Both the position numbers and the translations under genes were made by a program. A stretch of DNA of 64,000 nt from NCBI RefSeq assembly GCF_003144195.1, contig NW_020290016.1, positions 124,001-188,000 of the forward strand. The letters run 5' to 3'. This DNA is from Ceraceosorus guamensis (taxonomy: Eukaryota > Basidiomycota > Exobasidiomycetes > Ceraceosorales > Ceraceosoraceae). Below are positions 10,537 through 23,604 of the stretch, in pieces. Position 1 is the stretch's first letter; the number at the start of each line of letters is the position of its first letter. The notes below the pieces were generated by a model. The model saw nothing but the letters and a program-made list of their open reading frames with translations, was not told the origin of the DNA and searched no databases.

Positions 10537-12546
10537 CTAGCGCGTCCCAGCGTCTTGCACAGCAGCTGGAGTCGATTTGGATGGCTGCGATTCGGGGGCC
10601 TCCGCATCTCGAGGATGCGAGCTTCCTTGAGCATCCGAAGCGCTCTGGACTGGCGAGGTCTCACCAGAGGAATTCTTCACCTTTCTGATTTGCCTTTTCT
10701 CATCGAGCTCTTTCTTCGCTTGATCTCGCAGCGCTTGGTCATCGCTGCGATCGACAGACCGCTGCGGGATCAGGAAGACCGTGACGAAGAACGCAGCAGC
10801 CGTGAGAGCGGCCAAGAGGTAGAAATTCTTGGAAAAGCCTTGTCGGTAGGCTTCTCGTAGCTGACTGAGCTCTTCCGCGCTCAGAGGAGCGACATTGCTG
10901 CCAGAGCCGCCTATAGAACTTTGCAGCAAAGCGGAAGGGTCGTTTAACACTTGCTCGATGCGCTCAGTCGACCATCCCAACGGCTGTAGTGCGCTGACGG
11001 TCACATTGTTGATGATTGTAGCAGCAACCGCAAGTCCTAGACTACCACCGAGGTTTCGAAAGAAGTTGCGTGCTGCGGTGGTCACAGCTTGGTCTTTGCG
11101 CTCCACAGCGCCTTGCATTGCCACCAGTGAGATGCTGAGCGTGTTGCCGACGCCGACACCAGCGAGCAAGCCATAACCGATCTGTTTGCCCTTGCCATCA
11201 CCTTCTCTCAAAGTGCTGAAGAGGCCCATGGCGACGCTCCAGACGATCCAGCCCACGAGGAGGTTCCAACGATACGTGCCGGTCCAGCTGAGGATCAAGC
11301 CACTTGCGGTGGACGAGAGGGTCTGTACCACGGTGAGCGGAATGATTAGCGCAGCTGCGATGATAGCTGGATAACCAAACACCAGTTGGTAGAATTGGGT
11401 GATGTAGAAGATCTGCACCAAGAAGACCCAGCCATTGATGAGCTGGCAGATCATGCCACCGACGATGATACGCTTGCGAAAGAGCTGGAGAGGCATGAGC
11501 GGCAAGCGTGTGCCCTTCCACTCCCATAGGCAGAACACTACGGCAACGCCCCCGCCGACGATGAGAGGACCGAGAACCCAGGAGGAAGACCACGGGTGTT
11601 CACCGCCTCCCCACGTGAGGCCGAGGACGATCAGAAGCGAGGAAGCCAGGGTCAGGATTGCTCCGAGCCAATCGATAGCTTTGAATTTGGCTTTGGCGCT
11701 CCCATGCACCTTTTTAGCTGGCAGAAAGAAGAAGACCATGGCGAAGCTGAAGGCAGATAGCGGAAGTTGAAGTCGAAAGATGTCTCTCCAGCTGGCCTTG
11801 CTCGCGAACGCGCCTCCAATGATGGGGCCTACTCCGTTGAACACGGCTACGACGGCGCCGAGAATACCCTGATAAGTTCCTCTTTGGCGCAGGGAAACCA
11901 CGTCCGAAATGACCACCTGACTCAGGGTGATGAGGCCACCGCCACCGATGCCAGTAAAGGCCCTGAAAATCGCGAGCTGGGTGGTCGTCCGCGCGAGCGA
12001 GCTGGCAAGGCTTCCGAAGAAAAAGATGACAACGCATCCCAGCAGACAATTCTTTCGACCGCAAATGTCGGATATCCGTCCGTAGAGCAGCTGAAATGAA
12101 GTGCTGGTCAGGAAGTAAGCGCTCGAAATCCATGCGCTTTGAGTGCCGCTACCGAGCTCGGTGGAGATGATAGGAATGGCGACCGCCAGGGTGGATTGGT
12201 CCAAAAGGCTGCACATGGTCGATGCAGCCAGCACAAAGAAGATGATGATGATTTGCCTTCGCGGGACATAGTTCGTCTGCTCGTTTGGAACATACTTTTC
12301 GGCTTCATTGCCGCCTAGTCCATTTGAAGCGGCTGCTGGCGTGGCAGGCCCCGCCTCTACATCGCCTGCAGCTACGGCCTCATCTTTGAGATTGCGCTCG
12401 TTGTCGCTAGCCTCGGCGTGCGTCGCTTCTGAAAGGGTCGCTGTGTCGTGTTCGCCGTGATCATCGGCGGTGCTACCTGGGTGATGTTCTGGTTGTGCAC
12501 TGTCTCGACGATCGACGCAGTCTTTGGGCTGCTGTTCAGTCAGCAT
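10537..12546 (-). CDS. MFS drug:H+ antiporter, DHA2 (14-TM) type
   Basis: A plasma- or vacuolar-membrane exporter of 669 residues in one exon. The start is the ATG at 12546. A hydrophilic N-terminus of about 95 residues is followed by TM1 with LLDQSTLAVAIPII (the family's LDxTIVNVALP block), loop motif GRISDICGRKNCLLGC (motif A, with DxxGRK), a GGGGLITL stretch, and GVGPIIGGAF (antiporter motif C, end of TM5). Further hydrophobic segments make about 14 TM helices, and the tail is charged. These features place it with fungal DHA2 multidrug or basic-amino-acid exporters; the substrate cannot be told. No secondary-metabolite or transport gene cluster surrounds it. Intronless, in contrast to many neighbours. 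Confidence 0.93.
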   Translation of the reverse strand: MLTEQQPKDCVDRRDSAQPEHHPGSTADDHGEHDTATLSEATHAEASDNERNLKDEAVAAGDVEAGPATPAAASNGLGGNEAEKYVPNEQTNYVPRRQIIIIFFVLAASTMCSLLDQSTLAVAIPIISTELGSGTQSAWISSAYFLTSTSFQLLYGRISDICGRKNCLLGCVVIFFFGSLASSLARTTTQLAIFRAFTGIGGGGLITLSQVVISDVVSLRQRGTYQGILGAVVAVFNGVGPIIGGAFASKASWRDIFRLQLPLSAFSFAMVFFFLPAKKVHGSAKAKFKAIDWLGAILTLASSLLIVLGLTWGGGEHPWSSSWVLGPLIVGGGVAVVFCLWEWKGTRLPLMPLQLFRKRIIVGGMICQLINGWVFLVQIFYITQFYQLVFGYPAIIAAALIIPLTVVQTLSSTASGLILSWTGTYRWNLLVGWIVWSVAMGLFSTLREGDGKGKQIGYGLLAGVGVGNTLSISLVAMQGAVERKDQAVTTAARNFFRNLGGSLGLAVAATIINNVTVSALQPLGWSTERIEQVLNDPSALLQSSIGGSGSNVAPLSAEELSQLREAYRQGFSKNFYLLAALTAAAFFVTVFLIPQRSVDRSDDQALRDQAKKELDEKRQIRKVKNSSGETSPVQSASDAQGSSHPRDAEAPESQPSKSTPAAVQDAGTR

Positions 12547-13514
12547 TTGCAACCACTCCAGGCTTTGAGGATGTTTTGTGAGCGGTTAGAGCAGCTTGCG
12601 TCGGGACTCTGGAGAGATGCGAGCAGCTTAGAGTCGTGAGCTGTCCGCGCTGAGACGGCGTCAAGCTCGGGTGTGCGAACAAGTGTCAGTTAAGGCACGG
12701 TTGTCATGATTCGCATGGTTGGTCCAGTCAGCTTCTGATGTGATCAGCGCTCTGACCCGTACTTCATGCTTGGAGGGTTCGCACGACTTGATGTTGAACG
12801 TATGGATGCTACACGACACGGCTGAAACACACGTTTGACGGGGTCCGGCCTCTAAGCAAACACTGAGAAATCAGGAATGGGATTTTGGACCGATAAGCCC
12901 TTGTGTGTACCTCTGACCATCGCCTTCGGACTTGATCGGTTTTGCTCGCATCTTGCAAGTCGCCGGTTTCGCAGCAAGCGTCCACTGGCACGATCATGCA
13001 GCGATGTTACCCTTTCAAGTTATGCCGGCAGCAGGTGGCATGCAGTGACGGACGACTTGCAGATCTTTGCTCCAGCGTCTGCAGATGGGGCGGTGCGGTC
13101 TAGTGCCCTCGGCACGATCGGCGCTTCTGCCGATGCCCCGCTTACTCCGCAACGCGGCGTAGTCGCGATCGAGTCGCGTGATGGGTACCCGACAGAACCT
13201 TTAAGCGGCTTTTCAGAAATGAGCGTGGCAGGAGCGGTAATAGCAAGCAACAAAGCAGCCTCTCAGAACAAGGCGGAGCAACCAGCGCATCAACAAATTT
13301 CAAAAGCAACGCTGTCGTTCCGACAAAATGAGTAGTGCCAGAGAGCTTTCCAGGCTATAGGTCGGATTCGCGGTGTATCAAGACGAGATGCAAATGGCAG
13401 TAACAAGGCGAGACAGACAGAGGGCAAGAAACGAGTTCTAATGAGGTAGAAAGGCGAAAGCAAAAGAGTACACTTGCTGTGAGCGCAAGGCGTAATTCGT
13501 GAAAGCGTGCGAGT
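12547..13514. other. Spacer between MFS promoter and Rom2 3' end
   Basis: About 970 bp. A 150-codon plus-strand frame at 12877-13335 lacks any recognised motif and overlaps the likely Rom2 3' untranslated region, so it is not called. No RNA gene seen. Confidence 0.5.
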
Positions 13515-16500
13515 TTATCCACCACCAGCTGAGCTGATGGAATTCGAAAGAGAGCTCGTGTTGGCAGGCCGTATGCAGAAAACAGTGGTATCTCCCATCT
13601 GTATGTGGGTGGGCCAGCGTCAACAATCCGCGAGGGATGCGGAGAAAACAAAAGTGAACTTACAAAGACAATTTGGTTGCGGCTTGCAGCAACACTTTCC
13701 CAGACAGGATTTCTCTGCAGAGGAGGTGGCCGGGGTGCTTGCGCAGCAGTAAAAGCAAATGGCACGCCAGGTCGGTACATCGGCTGGCCTGGTTGTGGCC
13801 CGTATGGCGGTGGCCTGGGTCCAGGGCCCATTGGCGGCCGTCCATACGCGGCACCAGGAGGAGCACCGTTCATACCCATCTGGAAACTTTGAGCGCGCGA
13901 GAGTCCGCCAGGCGGATAGTCTGGAGCCATCGGTGGGGCTCCCGGATAAGGCGGTCTACCGTACGAATTCATGGCGCTCGGCGCTGGCGAACCGTGCAAA
14001 TTCACCTTACTGCTCGCCGCGCTGCTCGACACGCTGGAGCTTGACGATGATGCAGGAGGCGCGACGTCTGCGAACAGACACCTCAAGTTGTAGCCAGTGA
14101 TAACCTGATGCAAGGCGCCTGTCTGCACGTGTCGGACTTCGATGAAGCTTGGCTCAAAGGCAAGCACGTAAGGATGATGATACGCGAAAGAGGTTGGATT
14201 TCCCTCCCAATGGATGATCCAGTTGCCCTTCGAACGCCATCCGTTCTTGTTGACGTAGAACGCAAATTCGTCGTAGCACAGCAAGAACTCGCCGTCGATC
14301 CGATAGATGGCAATGGGCTTGACCGTCTCCTTGCGTTGCACAAAGTCCAAATTAGAGTCAGCAGGATCCAGCAATCCTTGGGTGTCGAGCGTTTCGAGGT
14401 CGACGATCTCAAAGCCCTTGGTGCAACCAACGCATAGTTTGCTCTTGAGGAAGTGGATGCTGCTACTTTCCGTCGGGATATAGAACTCCTTGAAGACGCG
14501 CAAGGTTTCCTGACCTCCTTGCAAGAGCTTGCGGAAGGTGGGCTGCTTCTTCCCTCTGACATTTTGCTCAATCGGCTCGAGCGTCTTGATGGTCGATGAG
14601 AGCGAAGAAGACTTGACGACGCACACCAGCGTCCGTCCGAGACACTGTCCGGCTTTGAAAAAGGACGTGTGAGAAGAGATACGGCGCCCACGCTTCAAAG
14701 ATCCCATTGGGTCGGAAGGGTCCAATGCGTCCAGAGTGAAAGTGTGCACGCTGCGTTCAGCAAGAATAATCAATATCTGATACTCTTCCAGCACGTCCAT
14801 CTGTGTGACGCCAGGCAAAGGCAGCACCTTGGTTGGCGGACGAGCCTTCTCCCGCAGATCTGATAGGTAAACGCCGTCGTCTGTGCCGTATATGATGCGT
14901 CTGCCAAAGTCGAACGGCACAGAGCAAGTCACCTTTGCAGGTCCGCTAAAGAAGCTCTCGCTGAGTGTGATCGTGTCAAAGATATTTGAACGCTGTCGCA
15001 GGACATCCTGTCGAGCCTCGATGTGCTCGAACCACTTCTTCCGGCTAACGAAGGTGCTTGCCCAAAGCGTCTGCGTGTATCCTTTCCTGCCCAAGTAGGT
15101 AAACGTCAAGGCGTAGCCTGTCTTTTGATCTTGCTTCGGAGCCGAGCCTGTTGGCACGCCACCGCTGAGACGATTGCCTGTAGACGTACGCGACATGACG
15201 GACTTGGGTCTCGTCGCAGTGCCCTTACCAGTCGGGACCTCATCGTACACTGTGACGATCAGAAGCTCGAGTGGTATCGGCTGGGGAGCGTATGCAAGGG
15301 AGCGGGGGAGGGGGTTTTTAGTACGGACATTGACTAGTCGGCCTTGCATGGCGGCGACCCACCTTTCTGAACACTTTGTAGAGCTCGTGCTTGTGCACGT
15401 TCTTCGCTTTCGCCATCAACAGAGCGTGATCGAACAGGAAGACTTGGAGGTCGCCGCTCTCGCTCTGAGAACCACCTCTCCTCTTGAGAGGTCCTTTGAA
15501 CACGAGCTCTCGCTGTTCGTCTCGGAGCCTCAGATCAACAGCTTCTCCTTGCTTGAAGACCAGCTGCTGATCCAGCTGGGCGAGGTTGAAACGATTTTCA
15601 CTCTTGCCGGATTCCGTGTTCACCTTGCTCAGGAATTCCTTGACAATCTTGATCACCTTTGGCAGGGCCTGCTTATCTGGGCTGTCGTCCTCCGTCGCCT
15701 TGGCCACACCTTCGAGCAACAGAGGATAACGGGCCAGACGAGTGGTGGGCTTGGTTAGGTAACCATTCAGCTCTAGCTTCCGCGACTCTGGCAGCCGTTC
15801 TGTCTCTTCAACAAATTTGAGGAATGCAGGATTGCTCGCCTTCTCCTTCTCGAATTCGTACTTGCCGTACAATTGGTGTGCACCGTACTTGACGAAGGGC
15901 TGGAAGTATGGCACCATCTCCAGAAGAAGGTCGCCTATCCGTTCCACCACCGCTTGTTGTTTCTGACGCTTGCCGAGCATATCTGCCAGCTTGGAATTGA
16001 CGGCGTGTATTTCCAGCACATTCCAAAACACCTGCGTGACAAAGTCATCCCGCCGCGCATCAGCGATGATGTCTCGGGTTCGCAAAGGCTTGATCCAAAA
16101 GTCTCGAAGATACTCCAGATCCCGAACAAAGTCGCGTTCGGTGTATATGACTTCGTTGATGAGCTCTTGACGCTTGCGTTCCTTCTCCGAGACACTCTCC
16201 AAAATCTCCTTTGATACCGATTCCGCCCACAGCGCTCCTTGCTCCTGCGGCCGAGCACGATCACATACCAATCAGTCAGCGACTGCCAATGATGGCTCTG
16301 AATCGAGTGCGCAACGCTCACCTTCGTCTCTCCAAGCGACTCTTTGCTAAGACTTCGCTTGAGCACAGCTTGCGGCTTCATATTCAGTCGCGCTTGCTGC
16401 TCCAAGCGCCTCGGGCAAGCGATAGAATAACAAAGTCGATCACGTGTACACGTTGGGCTGTAGCAGTCCGTCAAGAGCGTGAAGACTCCGGTAGGCAACG

Positions 16501-18728
16501 CGTCTTCCTCTTCCATATCAGCAGAAGGGTATCCCGACGCCATCGGAGTGGGGTTCGCGTTTCGACTTTGCGTGCCCGCACCGCGCGTAGATGTGGCCGG
16601 CGTGGACGCCACGTTGCTTTCCGTGACACTTTGAGCGCTTGAGCCACCCAGAGTGAGCGAAGCGGCTGAGCTATCCCTCGTGGGTGCTCTGCTTCCGTTC
16701 TGGTCGTTCATAGGCACAGAAAGGCGTGAGCCAGCTTCTCCATGCGCTTGGCCGTCGTTTGCGTCCTCAAAGACGTCATTCTCGCTGCCGAAAGGGCTCG
16801 TAAGACGGACGCGGAATTGGTACAGCTCGTTGGGGCTATCCCTGAGCCTATGGTCGTAGGTAACGTCGTGGAAGAACTTTTGAGCGTCCAGCGCTCTTCC
16901 CAAGAGCAGCGCAAGATTACGGTCCGTAGTCTTGATGATGTAAGCTATCTTGTCCACCGCTTCTCTGCCATCGAATGCATCGGTGTACGACAATCCGTCC
17001 TTCGTCCTTTCCGAGAGCGTGACTCGAGACTTGAAAGCTTCCGCGACGCGTGACAGCAAAGCGGGATAAACCAGCGGCCCTCGACGACTGGGTACAGGCG
17101 GATGATTTACAGCAGCACTGCCGATACTGCCGTGAGGAGAGGACAAGGCGGTAGGGATACCCGGTCGAATAGACTGGCCAGCTGACATGCTTCTGGCCTC
17201 GAAACGACCTTGACCAGCGGGAGTCATTCCCTGAACAATGCTAGGAGCACGGGTGGACTCAACGCTCTTCCTCCACTCTAGATTGCTTTCTGCGTAGCTG
17301 GGTGCGTAGGCAGCCTGCGCGGCTTGCGTGGCGCTCGAAGTGGTTCGCATGCGCTGTTGATACGGCCCATAGCCACCCATCGGCGGCATGTTGACGGAGC
17401 CAAAATATCCAGGATGCTGGCCAGCCCCTTGTGGTCCAATGCCGCTCGCCCCGCTGCTGTACATCCGCGGACCTAGTTGACCGTTGTTTGAGGGCGCTGA
17501 CACTGTGAACATAGAGTTGGCTACTGAAGGGGCATCGGATTCGAAAGACCCGCGCCGCCTCATGTCACCATACACTGAAGATGCTGCAGACCTACCATTG
17601 CCGCCATTGTTGGCGCCTATCCTTCGCTGGTACTCTTGGAAATCTGTATCGACGAGTCAACAGAATCAGCGCAAGCCTGCCGCTCGTCATGGGCATATCG
17701 GTACACTTACCGTTCACACCATCCTCATCTGCTCCTCCGCCTCCCATGCTCAGGGCGCTCAGCGATTGTGTGGCACCAGCAAGAGGAACGTCTTGCCTCA
17801 GAGGACTTGTTGGCGTCTTTCTGCCCTCTTCTGCATCTGCAAGGTGTCCGCCGGCTTTGGCGTTCACGGCGGCTGCTGCTGCAGCTTGCGCGGCCTGATT
17901 TGAGGTGCCCGGCTTAACGCTGAACCAGTGACCCTCGTCGCTTTCTTCAGCCTTCGGCAGGTCTAGTCCTGGAATTTGAGGAGGCGCGCGCGGACTGATG
18001 TCCTCTGACGACAGATAAGCTGCACTGCCGTCGTACACGCTTGTGGAGCCTCGTTGAGAAGATGGCTGAGTCGTTGCGAAGGGAGTGCCGCCAGCGCCAT
18101 AGAGAGCGCCGGCAGAGCCGGCAACCGAAGGATGTCTGTATCCAGGCACCTCCGGATAGCCACCACTCTGGCTTGGCGTGGCTGATCTGCTGGGGATTTG
18201 CGGATAGCCATTGCCCTGTCCTTGACTGCCAGCGCCAGCACCGTACATGTCCGATGCATTGAGGCCGCCAGGATTCCCGTAGTAGCTCATCCTCGGATCG
18301 CTGCTCCCACCGCTTGCGATAGAAGGGGCGTTGCTGGCTCTCCGGTCGATAGCGTCGGCTCCATATTGACCTCCCTGGGAAGGTTGAGAGGGCATATACA
18401 TACCGCTACCCACGTGTGGCGGTGGCCCAGAGGTCGACACTCGATAGGGGCCAGGCGGCGCAGGGGAATGCCATCGAGGTGGTGGTTGACCGTACGGACC
18501 AGGAGGCTGCGAGCCTGCGATGGCTTGGTTGTGTACCCAATTTTGCGTAGCTGCCATCTGAGGTGGGAGTTGATATGGTGCATATCCGCCAGACGGAGGT
18601 GGAGGAGCAGGTCCTTTGGGCTTGGCCGATGGCCTGCCGAAGATGCTTTCGTACGCTGCTGTCCGCTTGTCCATCTCACCGCCACCCATTGCTCCACCAG
18701 CACCTCCATTTGGCCCTCCAGGGGGCAT
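13515..18728 (-). CDS. ROM2: Rho1 guanine nucleotide exchange factor (DEP-DH-PH-CNH), Rom2/Rgf type
   Basis: Activates Rho1 in the cell-wall integrity pathway at the plasma membrane. Exons 18728-17711, 17643-16322, 16244-15363, 15280-13664 and 13598-13515, giving 1640 residues. Residues 1-520 are a Pro/Gly/Tyr-rich disordered region. DEP domain about 530-615 (GLSYTDAFDGREAVDKIAYI). DH domain about 795-985, with RQELINEVIYTERDFVRDLEYL and a conserved helix TKPTTRLARYPLLLEGV. PH about 1010-1180, split by the intron 15281-15362, where VFRK joins PIPLELLIV. CNH about 1185-1600, from CSVPFDFGRRIIYGTDDGVYL. The domain order is that of yeast ROM1/ROM2 and fission yeast rgf1-3. A Gly/Pro-rich insert interrupts the end of CNH. 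The short last exon ends Ser-Ala-Gly-Gly-Gly. Intron phases close in frame. Confidence 0.93.
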
Positions 18729-21700
18729 AGTGATGTTGTGCCTCTCTCTGGTGGAGAGAATAAGCTGTCGACGTGGCGATGAAGAGATCAATACGATTGG
18801 CGACGATCCGCTTTCGGCGTCTGAAGTGAGGTCGCCAGTGCCAAGTGAACGCGACAGGGGGCTGATCACGAATGAGGGTAGAAAGGGCGGAGGGAACGTA
18901 GAAGGAGCACCGAAAGGACGTATTGGGTAGGACTCCCTTCCCAAGAATGCCGGTGTGGTGCTGTAGATGCTGTCAAGAGGGGATCGGACGATGATTTGAT
19001 GATGAGGGTGACAGCGCTGTGCGCACTTCCCAGTGCTTGCGCTTGCATGGTGACTGATGTACAAAACCGCACACGCAGCTGCGCTGCTTGAGTGCTGATG
19101 GGGCGCGTGTTACAGCAAGTACATGGCTTTACGGTACCGTACCGCACTCTGACTGCACAGTCACGAGTATAGTAGCTAGCTGTTGTGCGCCTCCTAGCTG
19201 CAATCATCCCACCCTGGAGACCGCGCGGCGGCCGGCGGGGGGCGGAAGCAGGGAAGGCGGTGCAAACGGCACGTGATGCTTCAGTCAGGCGCAATTGAAT
19301 CACCAATCAAAATCTTGAATCAAGTGCATTAAGAATCTTGAATCAAGAATAAGGGCGCGCGGTCCGTTCGCGTTTTGTCGTGATTCAAAATTGCGTGCAG
19401 GTGAGGCACGCACAACGCACGCCGGTGGTGGCTTTGATTAATGAGCCTAATCACGAAGTCCCGATTCAACACTCATCAGTGACTCTTGACTCAGCTTGAC
19501 TCGATCATGACGAGGCTTGACTGGATGGGAGAATGAGGGGCTGTCACGCGGTCGCACCCCACTGCGCGATGGAGCGTCAAAGAAGGTGAATACTCGCGCA
19601 CTGGCTGGCACCTCGATCGTTGTCAGCATAGGCCTCAAAGGGGTCATCAACTCAAGAACTCGTGCCCGTCATAGAATAAGATGGGGCAGCTGATGCGAGA
19701 TGTTGCCATGTATGCTGCTCCGCTGCGACGGCCCGGGCTTCGCTTCCGAGCGATGCGTACGAACGGGACCACGCGTGCTCAGCACGGGGCAGGCAGCAAA
19801 GCACACCACCGCACCATCAGCTTCGAGCGGAGGAACTTGACCGTGTCGTGCAAAGTCCGCACGGCTCGATCCCCATGCTCTGACTGATGATGCTCACATT
19901 CCATAGCCTTGTCATCGGCTTGCACGTCTCGACGATTCTCAAAGGTGCAACAATTTACGGATCCTCGGACGAGGCCGTGTGAGACGAGAGGATGCGGAGT
20001 TCACGCAGCAGTTATCTTTTGTACTCCGCTAGTGGTTTTGACACCAGCCAGCCTGGATAATTAGCCGCGCAAGCTCGTCTCGTTCGCGGTTGAGCCTTCC
20101 AATCGCGTGCTGGTCAGCACGGCCAAGCACGAAGCGGTAGTAGTAGTCACTCGCAACCGCAGCCCATATTCGCCGCCAGCGCACCATCTCGCACAGCTGC
20201 GATTTGGGATGGCCGGGCATTGGCAGCAGATTGCTGTCATGCCACGAGGTCTTCCACACAGCTTTGACATGCAGTCCGCAGAGCGTGGTTAGCGCGCGCG
20301 GTCGTGAGTCAGGAATCCGTATATATATACATGGCATGGAGTCACAATTAAGTGGGAAGCCAGGAGCCGCACTCGTGATGGCTAGCTACACTACAGAGTA
20401 GTCACAACAGCGGTGTCTAGTGCAGCGCCCTGGCTGCTGTGTGTAAGCACTTCATTCGTGATTGTGCTGAATGAGCATCAGCTCGCCAGGAGAGGTCTGC
20501 TTCAGTTTGAGTCACGAGCCGATAAGCTGTTGCACAGTAGTCGTGAGTGGTGAGTGGTGCCCACAGTCATCTGAGTCACAAGAGTCTTGAATTGAGTCAA
20601 TAGTATCGCCTTTGAATACCTTGCAAGCGACCGACGTTTACCGCTCTATATAGCAAAGTCACTAGTGGAGCCGTCTTGCAGGGCGCAAGGCTTGAAGAAG
20701 CCAACAGCAGCGATGCAGGAGTCGTGAGTACGCATCTGTGCAAGCAAGCAATCAAGCGAAAGGGCCCTTTCCCTGCATGCATGCTGGCTGCGTCGTCGCT
20801 CTCCGTACAGCAGGGCAACTTCGCTCAGGGTTCTCTCTGCATATCCATGTACCCATCCACAACAGCTGCTGCATGCCCGCATCCAACCTTCGTGCCTGTT
20901 CTTCCTTCGTTGAGCACCGCTTACCTATCCATCTTCGAGCAGCAGCAGCAGCAGCAGCAGCAGCCCGAACACGGAGATCAAGGGGACTTCGAGCTTTCGC
21001 CCACGGTCGGCAATCAGACAATCAGACAATTTGCGTGTTGCGTTGCGGTGCGCCCACGTCGATTGTGCTTCGCGAGGGCATGATCATGAATTAGCCACCA
21101 GTCGGTAAGCAAGGGCACACTGGCCTCTCAAAATGACCAGGATTCGACCTGAATCAAGGAATGCCGTATCGCCATCTCGAATCTCGAAGCACGTGAACGG
21201 CCGTGCGAATGTCCAAGCAATCAAAAAAAGGACGAAAGCCGATTCACGATGATTCTTGTTTCACATTCATCATTCGCATTCTTGATTCACGTTTTTGAGT
21301 CGTAGGAATCAAGAATGTCGCAAGCGGCGAGCTGCGTAGGCAGGCACTGCAGCAGTCTGAGTCCTGCTGCTATGTGTTTGTGATGCCGCCTGGCCGGGCC
21401 ATGAGGGAGGCGCGTTCCGTGATTCCCTCGGGTCCACTCTGCATGATCTTTTTCTTCTTTCTCGCGCGCCCTTCGCAGCATGCTAAGACGCGCGCTTGGG
21501 ACGTGCAGGCCGCGCGAAGCAGCAGACTCACAGACCATCCGTATCCGTGAGTTATTTAGACTCAGCTCGCATGAGGCTACTAGTCGCTGTATGCTGAACC
21601 GAGGTAAAGACGCATCACCACGCAGGCAGCGTTCGCCTCACCTCGATGATCCCCTCATTACCGTCGTACGTCTCTGCAGTCACCAGAGTTGAGTGCATGT

Positions 21701-22210
21701 CCGGTGTCACACTCCGCCTGAGCGACTTGCAGCTCCGAGACACGGGCCCTCAACACTCGCACTCAAAACCCGCCCTCGCGTGCATTTGTAAGCTTGCGTC
21801 CCACTGCTTATTGCAACCATCAGATGAGCGCAGTCACAGCACACTCACATCTTGTGTATCGGAGAATCTGACTCTGTGGCTTGTTCCAATAAGCAAAGCT
21901 CTGCTCTTGCGAGGTCCGCCTTCGCACACCGCACAGCAGCGCTCCGTCAACACAGACACCAGACAAGCCATTCGAATCCCGGGACAGACGCATTCCTCCG
22001 CACATACACTGCGACTTGCAGTGGATGCCCAGGTGTTCGCCAGCTCATTGGCCGCTACTGCAAGCTGCGCTTCATCGATCTCGTCAGTGCGCTCGACAAA
22101 TTGTTGCGAGTCCGAGCCATCTAGCATTTTCCGTGAACCTTTCCAAGCCTCTCTGCTTCGAGCTTCGTCGCAAATCGATACGTGCCTATCCTCAGCGGAG
22201 CCTGCGTACA
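18729..22210. other. 3.5-kb divergent spacer between ROM2 and NNR1
   Basis: Holds promoters for two divergent genes. Visible items: two copies of AATCTTGAATCAAG (19311, 19334), a TATATATATA element near 20320, nine AGC triplets (20938-20964), and several ATTCGTGATT/TCACGA words. Small ORFs show no family motif and no believable start context. Confidence 0.5.
20938..20964. repeat. (AGC)9 trinucleotide repeat
   Basis: Nine uninterrupted AGC units in the ROM2-NNR1 spacer, outside any supported coding region. Confidence 0.9.
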
Positions 22211-23604
22211 ATGTCGATAGCTACGACATCTGCGCAAGTCGGCGGGGCTACACCGACAGGTCTGGCACCTTCCCTGGCTGCTCTCGCAGCACCACGAGCT
22301 GTTCGCTTCATAAGCGCATCGGAAGCCAGCGAGATCGATGCTGCACTCATGTCCCCGGATCAGCATGGATACGCGTTGGAGCAATTGATGGAGCTGGCAG
22401 GGTTGGCTTGTGCACAGACCGTCTTCAGATCTTATCCTCCGGACACCTTTCCCGTCATTCTCGTCGCCGTGGGTCCCGGCAATCAGGGAGGGGATGGGCT
22501 GGTCGCAGCTAGGCATTTGCATCACTTTGGGTACAATGTTCTGGTCTGGGCACCAAGACTCAAGGGCGACCACATCTCGGTGAGTGTGAAGAGGGGCTTT
22601 CAGACATTAGGGTCACTAGGCATGAGCGCAAGTGCACTTCTAGGGCTGCTGGAGTGGTTGCACTTCACAGAAATACCGTGCATTACGTGTATCTCAGTTA
22701 CCACGACACGCTGCAGCCTTTCATGTCTCTCACTCACACCCTAACACGCTCCTTTCAACAGCGGCTGGAACGGCAGCTGCGCAACTTGGATGTATTCTTC
22801 GCTATGGCTGATGACTCGGGTTTCGAGGACGCGCTAGATCAAGCCGATGTGGTTCTGGACACAATTTTCGGTGCGTGCTGAGCAACAGTCGCTGTTGAGC
22901 ATAGATGCAGCATTGACATGCTGTGGTTGTACATTTGACAGGCTTTTCTTTCAAGGGACCTCCGCGAGAACCATTCGCCAACGTCCTCAAGGCTTTGATA
23001 GAGGAGGTAAGTTGCTCAGTCTTCCCGATTCGGTCAGGAACGGGCTGCTGACTTCGCCTTTCGGTCTTCGCAGTCGCGCATGGAATTTCAAATGCGTCGG
23101 CCCTGCCCGCCAGTGGTTTCCGTGGATATCCCATCAGGCTGGCCTGTGGACGAGGAAGGTGGAGAAGCAAATGCAGCGCCCGCATTCGCCGAGTCTGAGC
23201 GCGGACGACAGAGCGAGAGGTTCATTCCCGAAGTTTTGTTGTCCTTGACAGCCCCCAAGAGCGGGATCAGATCACTGGTGACAGGATCAAAGCCGGTACG
23301 CCACTTCATCGGAGGGAGGTTCATTCCCAAAGCGTTAGAGCATCAGTACGCTTTGGCCTTGCCGGCCTACCCAGGGGACGAGCAAATTGTGGAAGTGACG
23401 GGATGGGAGGAAATGTCATTGGAACAGGCTAGACATTTGGCTCAGCAGGAGATGGAAGCTTTGGCGAGCGCACCCTCAAATAGCGACGAGGTCGCTGCCT
23501 CTACCGTCGTTCCCGCTGGCACAGCGGCCGCACACCTCAGTCATCAAGCCGATGCTGCACAGAAACTGGAAGCCGGGGCTGTGGATGACCAGCAGAAGGT
23601 ATAG
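22211..23604 (+). CDS. NNR1: NAD(P)H-hydrate epimerase
   Basis: Interconverts R- and S-NAD(P)HX so that the dehydratase can repair damaged nicotinamide cofactors. Exons 22211-22579, 22762-22870, 22942-23006 and 23074-23604 give 357 residues. YjeF_N blocks: FISASEASEIDAALM near the start; YALEQLMELAGLA; the nucleotide-binding loop VGPGNQGGDGLVAARHL at about 85-102; VVLDTIFG joined to GFSFKGPPREPF across a phase-1 intron; VVSVDIPSGWPVDEEG; then LTAPKSG and a FIGGRFIP block. All are standard for the AIBP/YNL200C family. The last 100 residues or so (Ala/Glu/Gln-rich, after YPGDEQIVEVTGW) are extra compared with the 246-residue yeast protein. No dehydratase domain is fused, so that partner must be elsewhere. 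Confidence 0.95.

Noticed and set aside
10537-12546. MFS gene as part of a biosynthetic gene cluster
   Set aside because: Neighbours are Rxt3 and a Rho1 GEF; no synthase, P450 or pathway regulator is adjacent.
12877-13335. 152-codon plus-strand ORF
   Set aside because: No domain, no splice context, and it overlaps the probable Rom2 3' end.
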